Shown in pieces: positions 17,259-24,370 of a DNA stretch of 43,565 nt. The stretch lies in the NCBI GenBank assembly GCA_022760735.1, contig JAKELU010000007.1, positions 26,177-69,741 on the forward strand, written 5' to 3'. How positions within the stretch are numbered: position 1 is the first letter of the stretch; every line of letters begins with the position of its first letter. The notes below the pieces were generated by a model. The model made no database searches. It saw only the letters and a list, made by a program, of their open reading frames with translations, and was not told the DNA's origin. A program made the translations under genes and the position numbers. The DNA comes from Firmicutes bacterium FC7. Lineage in GTDB: Bacteria; Bacillota; Clostridia; Tissierellales; Tissierellaceae.

Positions 17259-18935
17259 TTAAATACTATAGTTTATAGCTAATATTGAATAAAGATGAGC
17301 TAATGGATTGTTATTTATACTATTCCCAAATGAATAAAGTATATCTTTCGCTATTCTAGAATATTTTTCTTCTCCAGTTATAACATAGAGATTAAATAGA
17401 TTTATTAATGCAAAACCATTACCCGATGGAATTGCCCCATCGTAGAACTCTTTTGGTCTTAGTATTAGTTCCTCTGATTTGTAACTATAAAAATATAATC
17501 CTTTATTATCATCTCCAAATAGATCCAACATATCATTCATTAACCTAATTGCTAAATCAAGATACTTCGATTCACTAGAAGCTTTATATAGATTAATTAA
17601 CCCAAATACAAAGAAGGAGTAATCCTCAAGAAATCCTTTATTATAGCTAACTCCATTTATATGGGTTGATAATAAGTTTCCTTCTTTATCTATAGAATTA
17701 TTAACTAAAAATTCAACTGATTGTATTGCTTTCTTTAAATAGAAATTATTATTAAATACAATAGCTGCATATGCTAAACTCCCAATCATTAACCCATTCC
17801 AAGAAGTCAATATCTTTTGGTCCCTATGTGGACTTACTCTCTTTTCCCTATAAGAAAATAACATTTGTATTATACTGTTTAATATGGCAGCATCATTAGG
17901 TGGAATATTTCCTAAATCTATTTTTATTAAGTTAGGGATATTTTTACCTTCAAAATTTCCCTCTTCAGTAATATCATAATATCTATTAAAAATGGTCCCC
18001 CACTCTTCACCAAGTAATTTAATTACTTCTTTACTTTCAAATAAGTAAAATTTGCCCTCTTCTCCTTCTGAATCGGCATCAAGGGCTGAATAGAATCCCC
18101 CATTATCAGATATCATATCTCTTAATATGAATTCATATATCTTCTCAGCAACTTCTTTAAATAGTTGATTAGAAGTAATTTCATAAGCTTTAGTATATAC
18201 TAGACTCATAAGAGCATTATCATATAACATTTTCTCAAAATGTGGCACTAACCAATGTTCATCTACTGAATACCTAAAAAATCCATATCCTATATGATCA
18301 AAGATCCCCCCCTTATACATTTTTATTAATGTATCCTCGGCTATTTTCAATACGCGCTTATCACCATTCATTTCAACATATCTTAGTAAGAATAATAGGT
18401 ACTGTGGCATTGGAAACTTAGGTCTAGTACCAAAACCACCATTTTCTTTATCATAAATGTGTATTAGTATATCTAAAACTCTAGAATTTATATCTTCACT
18501 AATGTTTCCTTCGTCATATACATTTAGCTTTTTGACCTCTTCTAATATTTCCGCACTCTTTTTAACTAAACTTTTTGAGTCCTCTTCCCATACGTTATAA
18601 ATCTTACTTAATAATTCTATTAGTCCAATCATCCTATTCATTGTTTTCTTTGGGAAATAGGTCCCTACATATATAGGTTTGGCATCAGGAGTAGCAATAA
18701 CATTAAGAGGCCATCCTGCATTGTCATTCATTGCTTCCGCAAATGTCATATATACTTTATCAATATCGGGTCTTTCTTCTCTATCAACCTTTATTGATAC
18801 ATAATGTTTATTAAGAATTTCAGCTACTTCATTATCACTAAATGATTCTCTGTTCATCACATGACACCAATGACAAACTGACTTATGTTCACCTTCAAGA
18901 ATACCCAATAGAGATGAAAAGAAGTTTGCCTTCAT
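17259..18935 (-). pseudogene. yyaL-type thioredoxin-domain protein, body of the gene split by the mobile element
   Basis: DUF255/Thioredox_DsbH plus alpha/alpha-barrel protein (YyaL, SSP411 family), of unknown function. From VCHWCHVMNRESF onward (18877 leftward) the frame is normal: the CHWC redox motif, then VDREERPDIDKVYM, GGWPLNV-like GWPLNVIATPD, GGFGTRPKFPMP, GIFDHIGYGFFRYSVDEHW and YSALDADSEGEEGKFY. Upstream of the motif the sequence belongs to the element. The first about 20 residues from the ATG at 18935 ([19 protein letters not shown]) are an out-of-frame reading of the element's yyaL copy plus the attP arm. The 3' end is also short: even an uninterrupted gene would give about 586 aa, against roughly 680 in the family. 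Probably inactive unless a +1 shift or internal start is used. Confidence 0.85.
18841..18891 (-). other. Attachment site attL (recombinase-proximal junction)
   Basis: The 15-bp core TGACACCAATGACAA (18862-18876) is shared with the other junction. Left of it is chromosomal yyaL sequence; right of it is the element arm ending in TTATGTTCA (to 18891), which is one half of the inverted attP. The central CCAA at 18867-18870 should hold the crossover dinucleotide. Confidence 0.85.
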
Positions 18936-19056
18936 CCTTTGCCTTGTTCAGTGCTTCATTGCCCCATGGGTACCACTGAATAGGATTGTAAGCATGTTGT
19001 AACAGATAAGGACTTTTTTCATTAATTAATCTATTGGGTTGTCTTTCAGTTTTCAT
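18895..19056 (-). pseudogene. Element-borne duplicate of the yyaL 5' end
   Basis: ATG at 19056 opens 53 codons homologous to the yyaL N-terminus: [32 protein letters not shown] and [10 protein letters not shown], then TGA. It matches the chromosomal fragment at 26863-27027 (for example [30 protein letters not shown]) but is clearly diverged in DNA. Its leader GGAAGTGATTT is identical over 11 nt to the leader of the chromosomal copy, so the translation signal was copied too. It starts 4 nt after the recombinase stop, and the SD lies in the last recombinase codons. The stop arises where yyaL similarity ends and the attP arm begins. Confidence 0.85.
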
Positions 19057-19060
19057 TAAA

Positions 19061-20647
19061 TCACTTCCTTTCTTGTTTTTCTTGTATTTCTTGCTTCATT
19101 AATTCCTGAACTTCATCACTGTATTCAATACCAACAATTTCACCATCTAACACATTTATTCCCTTGAAATACTTTTTTAAAAACACATTTTTGTCTTCAT
19201 TGGTCATGCCTTCCCAATTAAGTGGGAATCCAACAAGGTCTTCAGCATCTTCCAAGAATCTTTCAACCCATGCCAATGAATCATCTGTTTCATTATCTTC
19301 CAATCTTTGCAATTGTTCATTGACCACATTCAATTGAGCTTCAAGTTGGTTCATCTTAACCATCAATCTTTCAGATTTACCCATGTCCAATTGCATGTCA
19401 ATCAGGGTGTCAATTTGCTTGGTTAGTTCTTTCTTCTTTTTCTGAAGTTCAGCAATTTCAATCTTTCGGTCAGATTTGATGTTTATCTTGTTACCCTTGG
19501 CAATCTGCTTCTTGAATCTTAATACCAATGGTCTGACATTGTTCCAAAGTTCATGTGTGAAATAATCTTCAGCAATCTCAACACTCAATCCCTTGTTCCT
19601 GCATTTGTCACCTGTTGTATAATCAATCTTTGGACAACTTCTTATCATGACAGCCGTTTTGGTCTTGTACTTCCTTGAAATGACAGCCATATTCCAGCCA
19701 CACTTTTCACATTTGACCAGTCCACTAACTGAAAACATTGTGTTTCTGACCACTCTAGTTGGTGAAGTTCTATTTGCATATAGTTGTTGCTGAACAGCTT
19801 CAAACACATCTTTTTCAATGATTGGTTCATGTGCATTTTCATAGGTTACCCAATGTTCTTCAGGTCTATTCTTGGACATTACATTCCCATCACCATCTTT
19901 GTGCCATTGCTTCTTTCCAAAGGACTGTGTGCCAATATACTTGTCATTCCTTAGTATGGTGTTGATGCTTCTTGAATTGAAAATTGAACCATTTCTAGTT
20001 GTCAACCCCTGCTTATTTAACTTGACTGCAATTGTGCTAGTGGAATACCCCTCTAAATACAGATTAAAAATCTGTTTTATGATGTGAGCATCACCATTTG
20101 GTTCTAACTTCTTAGTGTCCTTGTTGTAATCATACCCCAATGGTGGTTGTCCATTAACATGGTGTCCATACAATTCAACAGCTTTCAACCTTCCTGCAAA
20201 TAGAACTTGTTTTGCACTATCTTGGTACAGGTCATTCATGATTCCTTCCAGTTTAACTGATTGCATGTCTTTTGAGTCAATGATTTTCTGTCTGTGTGCT
20301 TCAATTAAGATGACATCATGGAAGTTCCATTCAGCCAATAACCTTTCAAGGTCTGTTATCTTTCTTGTTAGTCTGTCCAGTCTTAGGGTCACTACTGCCC
20401 TGACCTTCTTCTTCTTAATGTCATCCCTCAATTGATTCATCATTGGTCTGTTAAGTGTTTCAGATGATTCCTGTTCTTCCAATATTATAATTGGGTAACC
20501 AAGTTCATTGGCAAATGCTTCAAGTTGATTTCTATGTTTCTCCAATCCTTCACCGTTTTCATCCCTTGACTTCCTGCTGTAAGCATACAGTGTATCAATC
20601 CCCTTTTCTTCCAACATCTTTCTTATTGATTCAATTGAACTGAACAT
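19061..20647 (-). CDS. Large serine recombinase (site-specific integrase)
   Basis: Catalyses integration, and with a directionality factor excision, through a serine-linked double-strand break at a 2-bp crossover. N-terminal resolvase domain: [14 protein letters not shown] carries the nucleophilic serine, and [11 protein letters not shown] the conserved arginines. The recombinase domain follows from [10 protein letters not shown] to [17 protein letters not shown] zinc ribbon has the cysteines CEKCGW, SCPK and KCRNKG; after it comes a coiled-coil stretch ([19 protein letters not shown] onward) and the C-terminal arm. I chose ATG 20647 (AAAGGGG at 7 nt); an upstream ATG at 20692, with a closer GGGG, would add 15 residues. 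About 528 aa, standard. Its stop TGA lies inside the RBS region of the yyaL copy. Confidence 0.95.
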   Translation of the reverse strand: MFSSIESIRKMLEEKGIDTLYAYSRKSRDENGEGLEKHRNQLEAFANELGYPIIILEEQESSETLNRPMMNQLRDDIKKKKVRAVVTLRLDRLTRKITDLERLLAEWNFHDVILIEAHRQKIIDSKDMQSVKLEGIMNDLYQDSAKQVLFAGRLKAVELYGHHVNGQPPLGYDYNKDTKKLEPNGDAHIIKQIFNLYLEGYSTSTIAVKLNKQGLTTRNGSIFNSRSINTILRNDKYIGTQSFGKKQWHKDGDGNVMSKNRPEEHWVTYENAHEPIIEKDVFEAVQQQLYANRTSPTRVVRNTMFSVSGLVKCEKCGWNMAVISRKYKTKTAVMIRSCPKIDYTTGDKCRNKGLSVEIAEDYFTHELWNNVRPLVLRFKKQIAKGNKINIKSDRKIEIAELQKKKKELTKQIDTLIDMQLDMGKSERLMVKMNQLEAQLNVVNEQLQRLEDNETDDSLAWVERFLEDAEDLVGFPLNWEGMTNEDKNVFLKKYFKGINVLDGEIVGIEYSDEVQELMKQEIQEKQERK

Positions 20648-20736
20648 CCTTATTCCCCTTTCTTTGTCATGTGTATTACCCTGTTCTTTCATTGTACCCC
20701 ATTTGGAACTAAATTAAAAGGGGTGTATTGGTAAAT

Positions 20737-20784
20737 TTCTGAATCACTGTTGCTGTGTGATGTCGATAAAGTTCTGAATCACTG
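20737..20784. repeat. Direct repeats upstream of the recombinase gene
   Basis: TTCTGAATCACTG occurs at 20737-20749 and 20772-20784, 35 bp apart, with a partial third copy (GTTCTGAATTG) near 20803. They lie just upstream of the recombinase start and could bind a regulator. Confidence 0.55.
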
Positions 20785-20914
20785 ATGAACAGTTGTTCCT
20801 GTGTTCTGAATTGTCTGAATATTGTATGCAATAGATGGTTGGCTGTTAATTGGGGGTTTGTAGGTGTTTGACCCAATAATTAACCTTTTAATTTGGGATT
20901 TAGGAGCAACAAGC

Positions 20915-20950
20915 AAGGGTCATCCCCCTGTTTTTAACTGAATGACCCTT
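20915..20950 (-). terminator. Hairpin downstream of the 80-aa ORF
   Basis: AAGGGTCAT and ATGACCCTT form a perfect 9-bp stem with an 18-nt loop, 76 bp past the stop codon of the 21026-21268 gene. No long T-run follows on the minus strand, so termination would be partial. The remaining gap to the recombinase (20693-21025) shows nothing but this and the direct repeats. Confidence 0.4.
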
Positions 20951-21025
20951 CTAGTAAACTGAACATCTACATTGACATGGATGACATGTTGTTCATTGTA
21001 CTAGGTGTTGGTTGTGGATAACTTC

Positions 21026-21268
21026 TTAAACTATTATGAACACACCATCAAGACCACTTGAACATTTACCCACCTCCAACTGAAACCCTGATTCAATTAA
21101 CATATCCAAATATTCTAAATGATTAAATCCCTGAACCTTCTCCTGATTGAAAAACATCTCTTGAAACTTTTCATCATCAATCTGAAGATGTTTATCCAAG
21201 TAGTGACCAAATAATGCTTGTTGAAATGTGTCCCCTTCATAATAAATTCCAGTTGTTCTTGATTCCAT
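21026..21268 (-). CDS. Uncharacterised acidic 80-aa element protein
   Basis: I do not recognise this protein. The start ATG (MESRTTGIYYEGDTFQQ) is fixed by AAGGGGG at 7-nt spacing; a longer frame to 21301 has no ribosome-binding site. The product is acidic, with a helical middle (FQQALFGHYLDKHLQIDDEKFQEMFF) and no membrane segment. It stands upstream of the recombinase in the same direction and has a consensus promoter at 21303-21330 beside the TGTCC repeats, so it may be part of the integration/maintenance switch. It could be an excision factor or a repressor partner; sequence alone cannot tell. Confidence 0.7.
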   Translation of the reverse strand: MESRTTGIYYEGDTFQQALFGHYLDKHLQIDDEKFQEMFFNQEKVQGFNHLEYLDMLIESGFQLEVGKCSSGLDGVFIIV

Positions 21269-21302
21269 TGTTATTCCCCCTTCATTTTCCTTAGTTGCCA
21301 AT

Positions 21303-21330
21303 AGATTACCACATTAAAAAAACTTGTCAA
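21303..21330 (-). promoter_or_regulatory. Leftward sigma-A promoter of the element
   Basis: TTGACA, 16 nt, TAATCT on the minus strand, 35 bp upstream of the start codon at 21268. TGTCC/GGACA motifs (21336, 21352 and the cluster at 21439-21599) begin right behind its -35. Confidence 0.6.
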
Positions 21331-21438
21331 ACCCTGTCCAATACCCTTTTGGGACAACCTTGATGATTACCAATAGTTAATTACAGGATGAAACTTTTTT
21401 AAAATTTTTTATTTTTCATAACCCTTTTGACACAATTC

Positions 21439-21599
21439 AAAAATGTCCATACCGACTGGACAAAAATGTCCAAAAGGTCATAAATGTCCATACCTGAAAT
21501 TACAGGTTTGTAAGGGGTTTAGTCAAAAATGTCCTATTAAGTAATACTGTTTATAACCATCCTAATTGTTTTAAAAGAATTATACTTGACTGGACATTT
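21439..21599. repeat. Cluster of AAATGTCC repeats with an inverted pair
   Basis: AAATGTCC occurs four times on the plus strand (cores at 21441, 21464, 21482 and 21127+300=21427-side copy at 21127 excluded; the fourth is at 21127-free position 21527) and once inverted as GGACATTT at 21592. One copy forms a perfect inverted repeat TGGACA-AAAA-TGTCCA at 21457-21472. GACTGGACA also occurs twice. The clustering suggests iterons of a replication origin or operators of a repressor, next to the leftward promoter. Confidence 0.65.
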
Positions 21600-21614
21600 C
21601 TGACCAATCATGAA

Positions 21615-22156
21615 CCAATGAATATTGGGCAAGACAGGTTCAGGATTGTGACCCTTTTCAATGACCAAATAATTCTGCTAACTTGACCTTAGCAAAATTT
21701 TCTACAACCATTGAAAATGCTAAGGTACAGAGCCAACTTCGTAAAAGAAGGAATGAAGAAGGTATAACAATTGTTAGAACTGTTAAACAGATTGACCAAT
21801 AATTAATCTGTCATCTTGGTTAAACAATTAAGAAAGATTCAGCAAGGATTAAATCTCATGTTTTGGACTTGCTTCAGCAAGGACAAAACAGCTTGGAACG
21901 AAGTGACAAGCTATAACACTGTTAAGAACTGTTTCTAATAGGACAAGATGAAGTCATCTTGTCCTATAAAGGTTTTGTGTTGGTAAACCAACACCTACAT
22001 TCTTAATCATCCTTTTTAATTTTTTTAATTCTTTACCAACACTGAATATAATGGGCAAGACTTAGAACAGTTATTGCCATTAATTATTGGTTAACAAGAA
22101 TCTAAACTGTACCTGCCAATCTTTAACATGTCACTAGACTGGTCAATGAACCTGTC
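21615..22156. other. Hairpin-rich non-coding region, candidate structured RNA
   Basis: No gene is visible. Perfect inverted repeats follow one another: TTTTCAATG/CATTGAAAA (21655, 21709), TGCTAA/TTAGCA (21676, 21689) competing with ACCTTAGCA/TGCTAAGGT (21686, 21718), TAACAATTGTTA (21765), ACAGATT/AATCTGT (21787, 21805), CTTGCT/AGCAAG (21868), AGCTTG/CAAGCT (21890, 21907), a 13-bp stem with AG loop at 21939-21966 and an 8-bp stem at 21977-21994. A 10-bp complement, GACAGGTTCA (21633-21642) and TGAACCTGTC (22147-22156), encloses them. TGGGCAAGAC is repeated at 21626 and 22053. It could be a large structured RNA or a replication origin. Confidence 0.5.
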
Positions 22157-22658
22157 ATCTGTTGGTATTAATAGACCAAACAGACCCCTTATTTGACCTT
22201 GTAACAGCTTTTTATTGGTTCTTGATGGGATTGGTCATCTACATTTCAGAATGGGAAACAAGGGCAAATGATTAGTGACAGAGATTGGAACAGATAAACA
22301 TCCCCCTTGACTGACCTGTGATTGTACTGAATGGGTGTATCAATTATATGGCTGTGACCTTCTGTTTGCCCCTGTGACAGCTTTAAATTGAATAGGAATG
22401 TAATTGGTCACCCCCCTGAATTAAGTTGCTAGAAAAGGCAAACAGACAGTCACACCATTCCTTCCACTGCCACCTGACCTTCCACCTGCTGACCACCCAC
22501 AGACCCCCCCCTATGGTCTAAATTGGGAACTACCACCAATTCCCCCTCTCAATTTTAATACAGGTCAAAAACAATTGCGACCAACAGATTTTTGGTTGGG
22601 TCTATTTATTTGGGGTTTAGATGACCTGTCACAAAGAACAAGTGAATCCTTGAAAAGA
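22157..22658. other. Gene-free stretch with strong strand asymmetry
   Basis: I see no open frame with a ribosome-binding site. About 22440-22560 is rich in C and T on the plus strand, with CCACCTG-type repeats and an eight-C run near 22505, unlike anything else in the window. A packaging or origin site is conceivable, but nothing seen proves it. Confidence 0.4.
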
Positions 22659-22768
22659 AAGTGAAGGGGAAATTGTCTTGGTTTAGTACGTTTTTATGTA
22701 CCTGCACCAATATAAGTGAAGGGACAAGTAGTACGTTTTTATGTACATGTCCCCTATTAAGTGAAGGG
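22659..22768 (+). repeat. Tandem AAGTGAAGGG / GTAC-hairpin repeat unit
   Basis: AAGTGAAGGG occurs at 22659, 22714 and 22759. Between them TAGTACGTTTTTATGTAC occurs exactly twice (22684-22701 and 22729-22746); each copy has GTAC arms around GTTTTTAT. The second copy lies inside a longer GGGACA...TGTCCC inverted repeat (22721-22753). It lies 230 bp upstream of the rightward operon. Confidence 0.65.
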
Positions 22769-22831
22769 TGATTTCCATCAATCCCCAGTTGGAAAACTAT
22801 CCTTCAACATGAGAATCAACATTTCAATCTG

Positions 22832-22849
22832 TTGTAACATTTGTTACAA
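22832..22849. promoter_or_regulatory. 18-bp palindrome upstream of the rightward operon, likely operator
   Basis: TTGTAACA-TT-TGTTACAA is a perfect inverted repeat with 8-bp arms, the size of a dimeric HTH repressor site. It lies about 150 bp before the scaffold-like gene. A TTGACA follows near 22871, but I find no good -10 at standard distance. Confidence 0.5.
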
Positions 22850-22998
22850 GTTGTCTGTTCTGTTTTGATTTGACAGTTTAACACATAGTGGTCAAGGAAT
22901 TCACCAAACTGCTAAGATGCTAAACGGGTTGTAATTCCTTGGTCACACCATTTTTTTAACATTTTAATAACAAAATTCAAACTGAAAGGATGATGGCA

Positions 22999-23625
22999 AT
23001 GAAAAAGAATGAAGAATTGAACAATCAAGAAGTGTTGGACATTAAAGACCAACAACCACAGGAACAACAACAACAGGAACAACCAAAGGAACAACCAAAG
23101 GAACAAAAGATTGAAATGGACGTTGAGCAATTAAAGCAATGGATGGTCACTGAAGAAGGGAAAAGATTCTTACAGCCGATATTGGACAGACACTTCAGTA
23201 AAGGACTTGAAACGTGGAAGGGAAACAACCTTGAAAAGATGATTGAAGCTGAAATTGAAAAAAGATATCCCACTGACCCACAGGCTAAACAGATAAAAGA
23301 ACTTCAAGACCAATTAAGAGCAAGGGAAATCCATGAAGTTGCAGTTTCTACATTGGCACAATATGAAATTGACCCTTCACTTGGGAAGTTCTTCATTGGT
23401 CAAACTGTTGAAGAGACAAAGGCAGGTCTTGAATCCTTCAACAAGGTCTTTCAAAAGGCTGTACGTAAAGAAGTTGACAGTCGATTAAAGACTATGGGGG
23501 GAACACCAAAAGCAGCACCTATTCACTATTTGACAAAGGAAGAAGTTTCAAACTTAGATTATAACCAAAGGGTTCAACTGTACCTTAATGACCCTTATGA
23601 GTTTAGAAGAATTATGGGAGATTAA
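22999..23625 (+). CDS. Phage capsid scaffold-like protein (DUF4355 type)
   Basis: A 208-aa soluble helical protein. After a Gln/Pro/Glu-rich head (about residues 17-40) comes the DUF4355 scaffold pattern: FLQPILDRHFSKGLETWKGN, then NLEKMIEAEIEKRYP, a coiled-coil stretch (KELQDQLRAREIHEVAVS), then LGKFFIGQTVEETKAGLES, FNKVFQKAVRKEVDSRLK and GGTPKAAP, ending in a DYNQRVQLYLNDPYEFRR tail. In phages such proteins direct assembly of major capsid protein into procapsids and set capsid size. Here no capsid, portal or terminase gene accompanies it. The start is ATG 22999, with GAAAGG 9 nt upstream; two earlier ATGs touch the SD. First gene of the rightward operon. Confidence 0.82.
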   Translation: MKKNEELNNQEVLDIKDQQPQEQQQQEQPKEQPKEQKIEMDVEQLKQWMVTEEGKRFLQPILDRHFSKGLETWKGNNLEKMIEAEIEKRYPTDPQAKQIKELQDQLRAREIHEVAVSTLAQYEIDPSLGKFFIGQTVEETKAGLESFNKVFQKAVRKEVDSRLKTMGGTPKAAPIHYLTKEEVSNLDYNQRVQLYLNDPYEFRRIMGD

Positions 23626-23635
23626 GAAGGGGGTT

Positions 23636-23866
23636 ATGAGATTGAAAAAAAGAACACTTCCAGAATGGATATTAAAATTCAAGTTTCAAGAGGTTATTGA
23701 TTCAAAGAAATATAACAATGGGTTTAAAAGGTTTGGCTGTTTAGCTGTAATTGAACCAAGTAAACTTATTGACTTTTATTGTGGGTTAGTGGAATTGGAA
23801 GAAGATGAACTTGCAAGACTTGAAGAAGTATTAATCAATGAAGAATCATTGGACAAGGGGGAATAA
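23636..23866 (+). CDS. Small HTH-like protein 1 of 4
   Basis: A 76-aa protein (MRLKKRTLPEWILKFKF...). The ATG at 23636 has AAGGGGG just upstream; a longer frame into the scaffold gene has no RBS. From residue about 27 (FKRFGCLAVIEPSKLIDFYCG, then LEEDELARLEEVL) it aligns with the next three genes: aromatic-x-x-I/F-A/G, six residues, S/P-x-x-L/V-I-x-F-x-x-G, then a leucine-rich helix. This fits a small helix-turn-helix with a third helix. It is the most diverged of the four. Function unknown; a regulator, antirepressor or DNA-binding packaging factor are possible. Confidence 0.7.
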   Translation: MRLKKRTLPEWILKFKFQEVIDSKKYNNGFKRFGCLAVIEPSKLIDFYCGLVELEEDELARLEEVLINEESLDKGE

Positions 23867-23869
23867 GAA

Positions 23870-24130
23870 TTGAGGTCACTATTAGACAATTTCAGAAGAA
23901 TTATGACCAGTGACAAAAGACAAGGATTTCCAATTGTTGCAAAACATTTGGGATGTTCAACTGTTGCAGTTATCCAGTTCTACAATGGAAAAGAAGATGC
24001 TTTAACAGATGTTCAAAAGGCTAAATTACAGAACTTAATCAAGAATTTTTACTTGGGAAACACTCCAAAAGGTGGGTTTTCTATGGGTGCAGATGGTTCA
24101 ATAAAATGGTCAAGTAAAATTGAAAAATAG
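23870..24130 (+). CDS. Small HTH-like protein 2 of 4
   Basis: An 86-aa protein starting with TTG (AGGGGGAATAAGAA upstream), three bases after the previous stop codon. The core FPIVAKHLGCSTVAVIQFYNG is a clear helix-turn-helix pattern (I/V-A-x-x-LG-x-S-x-x-x-V-x-x-F), followed by the helix TDVQKAKLQNLIKNF. A short basic tail (SIKWSSKIEK) ends it. It is paralogous to the genes on either side. With such short spacing, all four are surely cotranscribed. No family name can be assigned from sequence reading alone. Confidence 0.7.
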   Translation: MRSLLDNFRRIMTSDKRQGFPIVAKHLGCSTVAVIQFYNGKEDALTDVQKAKLQNLIKNFYLGNTPKGGFSMGADGSIKWSSKIEK

Positions 24131-24136
24131 AAAGGA

Positions 24137-24367
24137 ATGATGAAAATAATGGAAAGATTAGATGAAACATTAATTGAAGGTTTGCAAGTATTAAAGAATG
24201 ACTTTGGTGTGACTTACACACATATTGCAAGACAGCTTGATTTAACACCTTCAAGTGTTATAAGGTTTACCCATGGTGACACCAATGTTCTCGGGTATGA
24301 AAAGAAGATGGAACTATTGAAGTTACTGAATGAATACTTGAACAAATTGATGTCCAAAAGTGATTAA
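24137..24367 (+). CDS. Small HTH-like protein 3 of 4
   Basis: A 76-aa protein. The core YTHIARQLDLTPSSVIRFTHG is the best helix-turn-helix of the set, and GYEKKMELLKLLNEYL follows as the third helix. Three in-frame ATGs (24137, 24140, 24149) follow the SD AAAGG; 24140 or 24149 has the better spacing, so the first residues are uncertain. It overlaps nothing and is separated by 6 bp from gene 2 and by 3 bp from gene 4. Confidence 0.7.
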   Translation: MMKIMERLDETLIEGLQVLKNDFGVTYTHIARQLDLTPSSVIRFTHGDTNVLGYEKKMELLKLLNEYLNKLMSKSD

Positions 24368-24370
24368 GAC

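Noticed and set aside
21615-22156. Calling the hairpin region ROOL, GOLLD or a group II intron
   Set aside because: I could not match any conserved sequence of those RNAs from memory, and no intron-encoded reverse transcriptase or domain V-like motif is seen.
22659-22768. Possible CRISPR array
   Set aside because: Only two 18-bp repeats with unequal short spacers, palindromic cores, and no cas genes in the window.
22912-23273. Minus-strand open frames with leucine- or cysteine-rich translations
   Set aside because: They are antisense readings of the scaffold gene's Gln/Glu-rich head; no ribosome-binding sites.
23588-23635. 16-codon upstream extension of the first small HTH gene into the scaffold gene
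   Set aside because: The SD AAGGGGG is just before ATG 23636; the extension is an out-of-frame reading of the scaffold end.
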